From the NCBI GenBank assembly GCA_022605405.1, contig JABYQQ010000005.1, forward strand, positions 1-64,000: a DNA stretch of 64,000 nt, read 5' to 3'. The position numbers and the translations under genes are program-made. Within the stretch, counting starts at the first letter, position 1, and each line of letters begins with the position of its first letter. The DNA comes from Earliella scabrosa (Eukaryota; Basidiomycota; Agaricomycetes; Polyporales; Polyporaceae). Of this stretch, positions 1 through 10,445 are shown one piece after another. The notes under the pieces were generated by a model. That model ran no database searches and was not told where the DNA came from. It saw only the letters and a list, made by a program, of their open reading frames with translations.

Positions 1-1
1 T

Positions 2-2078
2 GACCTTGCAGCTGTCGAAGACACCTACGAACTGCTCTCCCGCCAAATTCTCGTGCTCCCGCCGCAATTCTGCGCCAGGGCGGGAACGACAAAGTCGGTC
101 GTGCCGTTGACCGTAACGATCGCTGTTGAGGTCGGTCCCGATGGCACCATAGAACGCGGTTTTGACCGCATGCGAGAACATTGGCGGCGAGGCACCCATG
201 TCGGCGCGATATTGACGCCGCTCGCACGCATCGGGTGCGCAGCGTAGTATACGCTCTTTCCGATCTCTGATGCTGACGTATATCCAACTGGTGGCTCTAC
301 CCGCCCTCTCACAGCGGCGACACGCTTTTCAAATGTCTACAACATGTGGACGAACACGCCCTGCACGCTGCTCAAAGCTCTGACAAGGCTCACCCAGACA
401 CGGTGGTGTACGTGCCGATCTGGCATATGAACATCGTGCAACTGGTGCGCAGCGTCGTGAACGGATCTTCCGGGAGAATCAAACTCGAGCACGTCACTGT
501 CGCTCTTCTCATTCCAGATATATTGTGAGTACACCGTTCGACAGTGGACTTGACAGGGAATGACTGAAGCGACCGCTCAGTATGGAACGAGTACACGCCA
601 ACGGTGACTGGACTCTGCTAGACCCGGCAGACACCGGAGAGCTGGGGGAGCGATGGGGAGGGCGGTTCACAGCTCTATACGCGGTGTACGAGGCAACGCT
701 CTCTAGTGCAACCCGCATGCCCGCGAGGGAGTTATGGGAGATCATCGCGGAAGCACAGCGGGAGGGGGGCAGGATTAGGATAGTGTTCTGGTGCACCATC
801 AATCGTGAGTGCGTCACGTTACGGACGCAACCGTGTTAACCTTATACACTCATTCCAGGAAAGAATTCCCTCCGCCACCTCGGGATTCTGCGCTGTCTAG
901 ATAGCAGCGCAACTTGCTCTCCAGTCAGTCCGCACGATATGCAAGCCGGAACAATCTGTCTATCTCTCGCACTCCCTCGTTTCATCACAAGCGAAGGAGC
1001 GTTCGACTTCGCACAGTTTCGCCAGTCTCTCAAACAGACACTGCTCATCGCGGATAAGTTCAATAACCTCACTCAACAACTCGACACCGTCGCATCAATG
1101 CGGGCGCAGCACGTCAGGCCTGTCTGTCTCGGTGTCCACGGTCTGGCGGACGTCTTCATCCTGCTCGGCATGCCCTACACCTCTGGTGAAGCCCGAACGA
1201 TCGCGTTGGAAATCTTCGAGACCTTTTACACCGCGCTGTTGTCATGGAGCTGTGAGCTTGCAGATGTTCAGGGCGCGTGTTCTACCTGGACGAGCTCACC
1301 GGGAGAACGAGGGGAGCACTACGTCGACATGTGGCCGGTAGATTTGGATCCTGAGCACGGTTTCGAGGCACTGCGCCATCTCATTGCAAGACACGGCCTC
1401 CGTAACTCTGTCCTCACTTCTCTGCCTCCTATGCGATGGTTTCCTGCGCTTCATGCGGACAGCGAAGCAGTCGACCCACATTACAGGTACGCGCACTACG
1501 AACCGAATCCGGCATGGCTAACCGCACACGGCATACAGTAATGTTGATACCTCAACATCGACCGGATTCACTTACACGCAGATCCATCCTCGTCTTGTGG
1601 CTGCTCTGGAAGAGGAGAACCTGTGGACTGAAGAACTTGCTCGCGAGATTCTGGCGCAGCGGGGTAAGCAGAGCCATATCTACTCTTGACAACAGCAACT
1701 GATCGGTGTCTATCAATAGGCTCCATTAAACATGTCGCTGGCATCCCGCTCTCGATTAAACGGGTGTTTCGGACTCTGTGGGAGTGGAATCCGGCGACAC
1801 TGGTAGACATGGCGGCGGAGCGAGCACCGTTCGTCGATCAGAGCTACTTGACACAAGTGAGTATTCCGCGCCACCAACCCACAACCCGGGTCAGTGATTC
1901 TCTGCACACATTTGAGCGATTTGCTGATTCACGAGATCGACAGCGCGTCCTGCAACATCGCGCATGGGAAAGAGGCCTAAAAACCGCGCTGAGTTTTGTG
2001 CAACCACCTGCCACCCGCGTCGCGCAACCGATCGTTGCTGCTCCCACCGTGTTCTGGTCGCTTCCATCTGCACCGTAA
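2..2078 (+). CDS. Diverged ribonucleotide reductase large-subunit-like protein (5' partial, predicted inactive)
   Basis: Exons read as 2-234, 315-524, 581-804, 859-1486, 1539-1663, 1720-1856 and 1944-2078; all joins keep phase and no stop interrupts them, giving about 563 residues with the N-terminus off the left edge. Order and spacing follow class I RNR alpha subunits: AGT near 77-85, PDI-F-MERV..NGDW around 515-620, LALPRF near 970, GVHGLADVF near 1130, GLRNS near 1405, DMAAERAPFVDQS near 1810-1845, and GLKT near 1975. The residues that make the enzyme work are missing. The SSCF cysteine segment reads PLTVTIAV, the NLCTE site reads DSSAT in an ungapped alignment, the PTAST phosphate loop reads PPMRWFP, the YY radical-transfer pair reads SF, and there is no C-terminal CxxC tail. 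Homology is clear; lack of activity is inferred. It could be a new-function pseudoenzyme or a young pseudogene. The 1857-1943 intron is uncertain because that stretch is also open in frame. Confidence 0.72.
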
Positions 2079-3176
2079 GACGAATGTGAGCAAATAGTGA
2101 AGGATTGTCCAATGCTGGACCCGGTATCCCGCAATTCACGATGTTGGGCGAGGTGTCTACGACAGTTGTGGTTCATATGCAGTCGACTTCCGAGTGTAGT
2201 TTGCCTTCGCTGCATCCTGTACGATACATGATCATGATCGGAGCTTACGCGTACAATTACTGTTGTTGCAACGTGCCTTCTGTGGGCAGTGGATGGTCTC
2301 GGTGTCAAGTGGCATCAGTCAAGGCGACCTTGGATTTGAAAAACACCGCCAGGTAGCTCCAGTGCGACCTCTAAAACGAATTGAGTTGGATATGAAATGA
2401 CAGTTTCGTTCGGCCTATCCTGTTCTGCATAAAAAGCGCACCAGCTATAAGGAAGGGAAGTGCACGAGACGCAGGCGCGAGCATTCCAGTCAGGAACAAG
2501 CGCCATGCGCTCATTCCAATCGACAGATCGGACCGCTGTCACTAGTACGAACCCCGCACCGGACAGAACATAGTTCAATCCGTCAACACCGTCCTCAGGA
2601 CATGTTCTTTCCGGAGCCGTTTTGTGCCTGATCGGATAAGAACTGAATGTAGACCGGCGCTCCGCGTTCTGCAGAAGCAACGAGCGTGAGTATGCCCAAC
2701 TCACACACGAAAGCATCCACTGTCCTTCGCAGTTCAGCGGACCTCCCGAGTCAATAGATCTTCCCCCCATTACGGTAAGACTCACGTGCGTGCAGGAACT
2801 CCGACCGCAGGCACTTATCAGCCGGACGCCGACAGCACTGATGGTTATAATTGATTCATCGCCACCGTGGTATACAGTGCACTGTGTCCGACAGGCTACC
2901 CAGATGCGACGCAAAGAACATCCCAGTACAGTTCACTCCGGCGGAGAAACACTCATCACCGAACGGCTGAATCTAATGGGCTCCGGCTACACCCCTGATG
3001 TCATTACGAACGCACCACTAGATTCGAGGGATTCTGCGAACGCTCATAAATTCCCAGTCCACCATCGCTCCACGTCCCTTCAGAGCCACCTTACTCGTCT
3101 TCTTCAACACCAACCCCCCTCATTTCCGCATTCTCTGCGACTGAGCAGCAGCACCGTTCACTCTCACCACAATACT
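2079..3176. other. Intergenic; one unsupported 199-codon open frame
   Basis: The minus strand is open from 2914 to 2315. It resembles no family I know and has no clear splice partners, so it is not called as a gene. Nothing else is recognisable here. Confidence 0.4.
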
Positions 3177-4390
3177 ATGCCTCGTCTTTCCGCTGTCGCC
3201 AGCCCACAGTCACACTCCGCGTTGTCCGACCCCGATACATCAGGTGTATCGCTCGCCTTGAACATCATGAAGTATGTCGGCACAGTCATCGATGGCTGTC
3301 CCATTAACTTATTTCCCAAAACAGCCTCGACGCCGATATCCATCACATTTTCATAGAGATGATGCAGCTCACCCAACTCTTGAACTGGCGGCGCGTTTCT
3401 CGGGCGCTCTATGCGGAGGTGACCGCAGTCTTACGGCAGCGGCTCTCTACCATTCTGCGCCCCTTCTTCCCCGACCCGGCCGCGTTCCTACGACACCTTA
3501 CCGAATTCGGTGCCGTGGTGGGAGGGATAGCGGCCCTGTCCTTCCTGCTTCAAGACTCCACAGTCCGCTGCGACGTGCTGCAAGTTTTCGTGGGCCGCGA
3601 CACGTACGAGCCGTTTGTCATGCGACTCGGTTCATGCCCAGCCAACAGCGACGAGATCGTGGCGGGACTCGCACGGGCTCCTCCCCGTCAATTCGGCGCC
3701 GAACGAGACATAGCCGGGATGACCACCCTTCGCCTCCGCAGCGGGCGCTGCGTCATGGTCTACAAAGCTAGCGCAGCGAGCGGATGCTCCACCTTGACGC
3801 GCTCTCCCTCGACCGCGTTGATGAACTTCATCTCGGAGCATACGTTCGCTTGCGCGTACCCTAGCCTCACCTTTCGCAGACGTGCGTTGCTCTGCGACGT
3901 GCGCATCAGCACCCGCAGTGACGTCGACTATGCCGTCTTGGCCGCCCTCCTCCGTGCCGGATTCCAGTTCGCGCCTCACGCGGCGGTTTGGCCCGAATAC
4001 CGCGCAACACCAGTCCTCCACGCGTGGGACGCCTCGATAGAATGCCTCCGCGATCAGTACATTTGTCCTCAGCAGACACGGTACTTCGGAGATCGAGGCT
4101 CTCTTACCAACGTTGTTGATCCGATCCAGGCTGCGCGGGATTCAGTACCCCTAGACAACCTCGCTCCATTTGGACCGACCGTCGCGTGGCGCCTACTCAG
4201 TTCGTGCATATGCGACAATCGTTGCAACATCCAAGACCCATTCCTGCACCAATGGCTCGCTTCGACCCCGATTACGGCTCTTCCCGATACATTTCCGGCA
4301 CCACCGAGGAAGACGGCTGCGCGCGGACGAGAGGGTACCAAGATCGCCGTCCCGACGGGGCAGCGGCGAAGTCGAGCAGCGTCGGTGTAG
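3177..4390 (+). CDS. F-box-like/nucleotidyltransferase-fold-like protein of a basidiomycete-expanded family
   Basis: Two exons, 3177-3271 and 3325-4390 (53-nt intron GTATGT...CAG, phase 2), give 386 residues. The join restores LDADIHHIFIEMMQLTQLLN, which leads into WRRVSRALYAEVTAVLRQRL. That arrangement, a short F-box-like helix, then LRPFFPDPAAFLRHL, then GAVVGGIAALSFLL, is seen in a large agaricomycete protein family whose body resembles an NTase fold (GSxAL... DxD). Here the acidic pair expected after the hydrophobic strand reads DVLQVFVG, so the metal site looks degenerate. The last 35 residues are basic and low-complexity. The frame is open upstream to 2790, so an earlier start is possible; the ATG at 3177 was chosen because the upstream part has no family resemblance. 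Molecular role unknown. Confidence 0.7.
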
Positions 4391-4678
4391 TCGGACAATC
4401 AGCCAACGATCTAGGCATTCTCCGTTACCACTTGTACATGAACTTGTATCAAAACAGATATACCACTTTTGCAGACACCCAGCGGCGTGATTGACATGGC
4501 AAAAAACTGCACGAAGAGAGGGCAAACAAGAATGCGCGAAGGGTCCCAGCTGGCCCCGGCGGCGGTGGGCAGATTAGTACTGTGGGGATTAACACGCCGT
4601 GCTCGCTTCTTCGTCTCTCGACTGACACCGCATCGGCGCCAGATTTTGCAGAAATGCGTACTGAGGTACAGAAAGATG

Positions 4679-5917
4679 TCAGCAAGACATCCAACTGAAA
4701 TCGTGGCACGGACCGACCTCAGACTCGAGCTGCTGTTTCTTCAGGTGAAGCTCGCGCAACACGCGCTGCTTCTGGATAAGAACGATCTGACGCGAAACCG
4801 CCACCAGTAAGACGATGCGTTGCGCGCAAGGAACGAGAAGATGAGAAAGTACGCGAGCCTCACCCGAGTAGATCGTGTCCGAAGCTCGGGAACTCGATAC
4901 ACGGGATCTTTCTCCATGATCGCGGGCTGGAGTCCTGCTGCACGCATCTGTTCTTCCAACCATTCCACATATTCCTCCAGTCCTTCCAAGAACGCACGTT
5001 TCTTTCCATGGCAGGTGATCTCGTCTCTGAAAACAGCACAATTCAGTGCGCAGTAGTAGCCACACCGCACTCCGTACGTACGGATCGGTGACCGGAAATC
5101 CAACATTGACAGCAGTGGAATTGAAGTACCTCTTTCGCAGATGTCCCACCTCTGCTTCCGGCTTCTTCGCCTTCCTGGCCCGTCTTGCACGTGCAACTTC
5201 CGACCTTCGAGTCGCAGACGCTGCAGCGGTAGAAGTAGAGCTGCTCGCGAGCACGGCTGTAGTTCTCATCGCAGCGGACGGGGGCTGATCGAAGAGCTGC
5301 AACGGCCGCTCGAGGGACAGCGGAACGTGGGGCTCAGAGTCGTCCGAACCGTGCGATACCAACGAGCGATACGCATCGCCACCTGTCTGCCCAGAGACCG
5401 CCTGTGGTGCGGCATCGCGGATTGCGCTCACCACATCCATACCCTCCCCCTGTGCAATGTAACCGTTTCGACAATCCTGCTCGGGCTCCGACCACCCAGA
5501 ACCAAGACAGTTTTCAGATGAGGCCACGAGAACATCGGACACTGTGTCCGTCCACCGGTGACACGCATCCCACCCTCGATCCTGTTCGTCGGCAACGACA
5601 GTAGTCGGAAGAGATGCACATGCACGACACGCGACTCCGGAATGAACGGACTCGACCAGCGTATCCCCGTGTATCGCCCCTCCACGGTATTCGGCAGGCC
5701 ACGCACCATCCAGAGAGCTGTAGGAGGACAGAGGAACCGAAATCACGTGTTGCTGTTCTGGTACGTCCACGACCTCCGTTGGCAAGAAATATGTCGGCAT
5801 GAGGAGGTCATGTTGCGAACAGAGACGACTGGCGATCGCCGCACAATGATATTGCGAAAGTTCAGCACCCCACTCGACACTGTTGTCGGCAGCCATCGGA
5901 AGATCTGGATAATCCAA
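4679..5917 (-). CDS. bZIP-like transcription factor candidate
   Basis: Minus-strand exons 5130-5917, 4864-5026 and 4679-4786 join in phase (introns of 103 and 77 nt) to give 352 residues. The first 190 residues are Ser/Ala/acidic with no domain. Then comes a very basic stretch (ARARRARKAKK), RKRRDE, and CHGKKRAFLEGLEEYVEWLE, which has the basic-region/leucine-zipper pattern R..KR.(F/Y)...LE..V..LE. A last coiled segment, QKQRVLRELHLKKQQLESEV, is supplied by exon 3. The usual invariant Asn of the basic region is not evident (RRDE where RRNE or RNxE is expected), so DNA binding is uncertain. It is transcribed away from another bZIP-like gene about 1 kb away. Confidence 0.6.
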   Translation of the reverse strand: MDYPDLPMAADNSVEWGAELSQYHCAAIASRLCSQHDLLMPTYFLPTEVVDVPEQQHVISVPLSSYSSLDGAWPAEYRGGAIHGDTLVESVHSGVACRACASLPTTVVADEQDRGWDACHRWTDTVSDVLVASSENCLGSGWSEPEQDCRNGYIAQGEGMDVVSAIRDAAPQAVSGQTGGDAYRSLVSHGSDDSEPHVPLSLERPLQLFDQPPSAAMRTTAVLASSSTSTAAASATRRSEVARARRARKAKKPEAEVGHLRKRYFNSTAVNVGFPVTDPYVRSAVWLLLRTELCCFQRRDHLPWKETCVLGRTGGICGMVGRTDACSRTPARDHGERSRVSSSRASDTIYSGEARVLSHLLVPCAQRIVLLVAVSRQIVLIQKQRVLRELHLKKQQLESEVGPCHDFSWMSC

Positions 5918-6972
5918 CCACAGGTAAGTGTGATGTCAGTGATACGACACGAAACAATGAACACAAGGGGACGAACCTCCGAAGACACGATCACTATCCT
6001 GAAGGGAGAAAGGCCAGAGGGTCGTCCAAGAGCTGTGCGAGGCACACAAGAAGAGAGTCGAAGGAGTACGAGCAACAAACAACACTGTACGCGCTGAGTT
6101 TAAGAATTTCCACAGCGCAGCTAGCGCGCGGCAGACCCCTTTCAGAGACTGCGGTAACTGTGAGGCATCATTCCTCGAAACTCATTCCTTGGGCGTGCCA
6201 AGCCCGTCTTCTGTTACTTGCATGCCAATCCCATCGAGCCAAAGCAAGCAACAGCTATAACATCAACGCTCAGAAATCATGATAAAATACACACACCCAG
6301 CCGCTAAGAACGTCCCCGACTCACGTAGCAGTGCGCATGGGTGGTACCGCAACGGCGGATGTCGTAAGGCAGAGGAGTCAGGAATGCGAGACGCCCGCGC
6401 GACCCTGCGCATCTCAGACGTCGGACACGGCAATTGCCGCATTCACGATGTGCACTTCTCTTCCAACCAACATGGGCTCCTCACTTCCTAACCGACCATT
6501 CACTTCCCAGAGCAGCAGGGAGCTCCGCCCGTTTTCACAGAACCCCGAACAAACCATACCGAGTCCACCGCTGACAGTACAACGAGTGTTGCGAAATCTA
6601 TCTCCACCTCGTCCGTGACGGGCTCCGCGGACACAGTACGGACCAGGACGTAGCTTAAACGAGCTTGCGCTCACGGCGTGAGGACGCCACGAGGTGTGCT
6701 TGCATGACCGAATGGGACACCTTCCAGGATCTTCAGGCATGCCCTGACTTCGCCGGCCGTTGCGCGCCAGTCATCGTCATCGTGCAATGGAAGAACTCCA
6801 TCTGGAGTGTGATGTGAAGACGGATCCTTCCGCAGTGACAGAACGCTTCCGGCCGGCATCTCGCCGATCCCCGTCTGAAGATGTAGGCGCCGTGCTCGAG
6901 CTGCAGCTTCGTTGACCTCAGCCCCACCGCGACGAGCCCTACCACCGCGGCATTCATTGCACCACGAAAGCT
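5918..6972. other. 1.05-kb shared upstream region of two divergent bZIP-like genes
   Basis: No frame here looks coding, and no repeat or RNA gene was recognised. It presumably carries both promoters; no TATA element or binding site could be assigned. Confidence 0.5.
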
Positions 6973-8010
6973 ATGACCTCGCAAGCACCCGACACTGCTC
7001 ATCTCGGGCATCCGGAAACATTAGCACCGCTCCCCTTCGGCAAACCCTCACACAACGAGTCTTTCAGGCCACCTCCGGGCACGACATTCGATTCACATCG
7101 TAAACAGGCTGCAGCGAGACCTCACCCATCCCACTTTGCCATCCACGGTCCCGACTTCCCGTCTCTCGCTCCTGTACAGCCGTTGGCACCGCATAGCTTT
7201 ACAACAACCAGAGGGGTTTCCCCTTTCTCACCTGCCTCTAGCGCTCACTCCAACACTGTGTACTCGAGGGCGCAGCATCCCCTAGCACCTCGTTCTCCAC
7301 CTCCTCCCATGCGAGTTCAGTCTCCGGCAAATAGGACCGCCGATGGGCGCGTTGTACATACAAACACGACCAGCAGCAGCACATCCCCCCTCCCCCGCCA
7401 CGAACACCGTGTAGCGGCCCATGACAGCGACCAGCCGGCGGACAGGCACTCTCCCCCGTACAGAGCATCATTCCCGCTGCACCCGATGCCCCGACCAACT
7501 CCCGCTCGACGAAAACAGCGCTCTACGACAGATCCCTACCAGCGTCTGCAGACACGAAGAGCCGAGGCCGCGCAGCGACGGAACTTGTGGAATCATAGGC
7601 TGGAAAGACGCATCTTTAGCGCGGAAGAGATGTAAGATCAGCACGCCTTCACATCCTGGGCCCTCACACTGACAGCACAAAATGCTACATGACAGAGCAC
7701 GAATCAGCGCTCCTCATCGACGTGCCACCTACATGACCGCGCTGGAAGCTCACATCGACAATTTGCACTTCCAACTGCAGGAGACCCTCTCCATGTATCC
7801 CGCCTCTGAGGACGCCCTGCAGACATACCACGGGATGAGCTCCAGACTCGCGCGCGTATGTACCCAACCGACAAGGAGACCGAACACTGCATCTAACATG
7901 TACGGCTGAAACAGAGCATGATAGCTGGCCTCCAGCATGACATATCGAAGACTCGACTAGAAATACTGGAACTCGAACGCGCCGTACGTCGTGATATCTC
8001 ACGAAGCTGA
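6973..8010 (+). CDS. bZIP-like transcription factor candidate
   Basis: Exons 6973-7631, 7696-7855 and 7915-8010 (introns of 64 and 59 nt) join in phase to give 304 residues. The first 180 residues are Pro/Ser/His-rich and probably disordered. A basic stretch follows (RRAEAAQRRNLWNHRLERR), then, across intron 1, ARISAPHRRATYMTALEAH and IDNLHFQLQETL, which fits basic region plus start of zipper (A..R.RR..Y...LE..I..L). Exon 3 adds a second helix with leucines at heptad spacing (TRLEILELERAVRRD). The intron cutting the basic region resembles other basidiomycete bZIP genes. It diverges from the bZIP-like gene at 4679-5917; the two have the same build but little sequence identity. Confidence 0.6.
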
Positions 8011-8431
8011 TTGCAGCCGCGCTCTATTTACCAGACATATTCTCGTCCCCGCACTGCAGATCAACCAACTAAAATGAAAAACCAAAGCGGACGCACCGGT
8101 CGGCGCCGCAAGGTCATACTAGGAGACACGGGTACCATACAGTTCTGAGCTTCAAGTTGGGTGTTCGACTCGAGCAAGTATCTGTGTCTAGACTACATTG
8201 TTGTGCGAAAACAAGTTTTCCATTCGCCGATGCGACCGCACTAGCCACTTTCTGCCCGTAGTACTTCGCAGTCCGACGCGCGCAGATGCAATCACCGCAC
8301 CCAGTCCGGATGAACGTGAGTCGTGACGGAGAATTTCAAACTGGACAATGTGCGTCGTGATTCGTCTTGTAGTGGGTGACGTCGGCAATGGTGTGCATGA
8401 ATAAACGTGAGAATGTGATTGAGACAGTAAA
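8011..8431. other. Intergenic, convergent gene ends
   Basis: A 0.4-kb AT-richer stretch between two convergent genes. Nothing coding or repeated was seen. Confidence 0.5.
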
Positions 8432-9274
8432 CTAAGTGTCCTGTCGCGACATGTAATATGCAGCCACTGAACCAAGATCGTATGCAGTCATGTCAATATA
8501 AGACGACCGTCGTGAACCACTATATTTCATCACAACTGCAGTACCGTACCAGGGAACACGAACCTCCTGGTCTGTGTTGCGGACAAATGCTGTGACAGCG
8601 TTATTTACTGGAGACTCATCCAACGCAGCGTTAACTGGGAACCAGATTCCCAAAGGGAAACGAAGAGCAGCGTCCAGTAAACCGGACCGCACGATGATTT
8701 CTGCGTGCTCCTCTCCACCGAAAATCGTCTCCAGCCATGGGTATACTCTTCGCTGTCCGTCAGGAAATTGGTACGGTGAAACAGCAACCCACACCGGTAT
8801 TGGAGCGTCTGTAAATCGAATTGGGGTTTCAGTGAGCGACGCATGCGGCATGCCTAAACATCATGACACAACCGCATCATACCTTCTGAAGGCCAGAAGA
8901 CATAGGCAACTACCATGTTGCTACCGTCCCCACTGACTTCTGCTGGAAGGGTATCTTCCAATGGTAACTGTTGAAACTGTGGAGGTATACACGATTGACG
9001 ATGATGGGGCCAGTGCTGTGTTCCTGTGAACTCCAGTGTGGATGAAGATCAGCATGTTCGCGCTCACCATGTTCAGATGCGCTTGAGTGCAATACCAGGT
9101 GAGTTCACAGCGAGAACACCACTGATAGCACCATTTGCTGCAGCCGGGAAGGCCACACTGTCGGGGGATGACAACCGTGGACATTTGCGTGAACGTACGA
9201 TTCACGTCAAGGGCGAGGAGCGCACACATATATATGGGCGATGCCACGTTCGCTGTCAGTTGTATCAGGAACAT
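8432..9274 (-). CDS. Truncated MYND-like zinc-finger protein (uncertain model)
   Basis: Minus-strand exons 9068-9274, 8883-8976 and 8432-8853 keep phase and give 240 residues. Residues about 48-68 read CGLPGCSKWCYQWCSRC then ELTWYCTQAH, close to the first part of a MYND finger (CxxxxC, CxxC, YC), but the final His/Cys ligands are missing. The C-terminal 140 residues (VWVAVSPYQF..., ...GTAVVMKYSGSRRSSYID) resemble the tails of MYND proteins common in agaricomycetes. The second gap (8854-8882) would be a 29-nt intron, shorter than normal, so this may be a decayed copy or a mis-modelled gene. More exons may lie upstream, up to about 10.2 kb. Confidence 0.35.
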
Positions 9275-10410
9275 GGTACGTAACCTGCTCTGCACGTGTT
9301 GCAACAGTGACGCAAGACCGGAACATGCCGACTTGTTGCATTTAAACGCGCTCTGTGCGCGTCATCTAGTGGGTAGACATTAAACTTGTGTGATGCCTAA
9401 ATAAAAGAACGTGCATTAGAATAGTAGCAGCAGCACAGCGCTGCATCCTGAAAGCCCAGAACACTGCAGCACAACGCTCACCATGAGAGCATCGGGGGGG
9501 CAAGGGGGACTGGATGAACGTCAGGAAGACGTTGACTGTGACTCCAGCTGAGTTGAATTGAATCCCCTGTTGGGTGAGAGGCGGCGAAATCTGTGCATGA
9601 CACCGTGATGAGCACAGTCAGAGACACTGGACGACCACAACAACATACTGAATGATAACGACACCACCCGCATGCGTGAATCTCGAATTCCACTCTCATC
9701 ACTGCGAACCTGAGTGGATGCAGTGCATGAGTATCTTCCATTCAGTAAAACGCAGCAAACCAGCTCACCGACCTGAAGACCAGACATCGACTCGGATATC
9801 ATCCAGTGACCGCAGAGGTGCGAGCGACCGAGAGGGTATGTCTCCTACCACTCGCCTGTGTCTTAGCTCTTATATCTCCGCCCAGAGCAACGAAACGGAA
9901 CTCCGGCAAATGACACATTAATCAACGCGCGTACGTCCTCGAGGTCATGTGGCTTACTATCAGCGCCGCGCACAGGCACGCGGTCCAACATCGGATGTTC
10001 GACCACATCCCGAGCCAGAGCCGGCGAAAAGCTTGCAACCAGTATCAGGTCATCAGCACCACCGCACGCTGCCCACAGCCCGTTCGCTATCCCTCGCCAT
10101 CGACGAAAACCGAGAAGACCCGTGCGCACGGACTCGGTGGACCACGATGCATGAGCAAGACAAAGAACGGAAAGCAGACATACAGCGCACACGTTCGGGC
10201 CGACCGGACATCCGGCTATCAGGTATCCCGATCAGACGAATATTGCCACCTTCCGCATTGAGCAAGGTGAAACACGAAACCACGTGGTTTAGTCAGCTTT
10301 CGCACCCCAAACTGATGCGAGGTTACTGGACCACAGACCTGGACCACTTTCGTGTCCAGGAATCTCCGCGCGCGCAGGTACACGCATACAATTCACTCTC
10401 GACCACAATA
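9275..10410. other. Unassigned stretch upstream of the MYND-like and F-box genes
   Basis: There are several minus-strand open frames of 80-110 codons, for example 9863-10192. None has a recognisable domain, although they could be further 5' exons of the MYND-like gene. No repeat was found. Confidence 0.35.
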
Positions 10411-10445
10411 TGTAGGACAAACTTGGCAGCAGTGGGCGTAGCACC

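Noticed and set aside
2315..2914. Minus-strand 199-codon open frame
   Set aside because: No domain, unusual composition for this genome and no convincing exon neighbours; kept only as a note in the intergenic entry.
4679..8010. Divergent gene pair resembling a homeodomain (HD1/HD2) mating-type locus
   Set aside because: Neither protein contains the homeodomain WFxNxR helix, and no mitochondrial intermediate peptidase gene or other mating-locus neighbour is present; both fit bZIP better.
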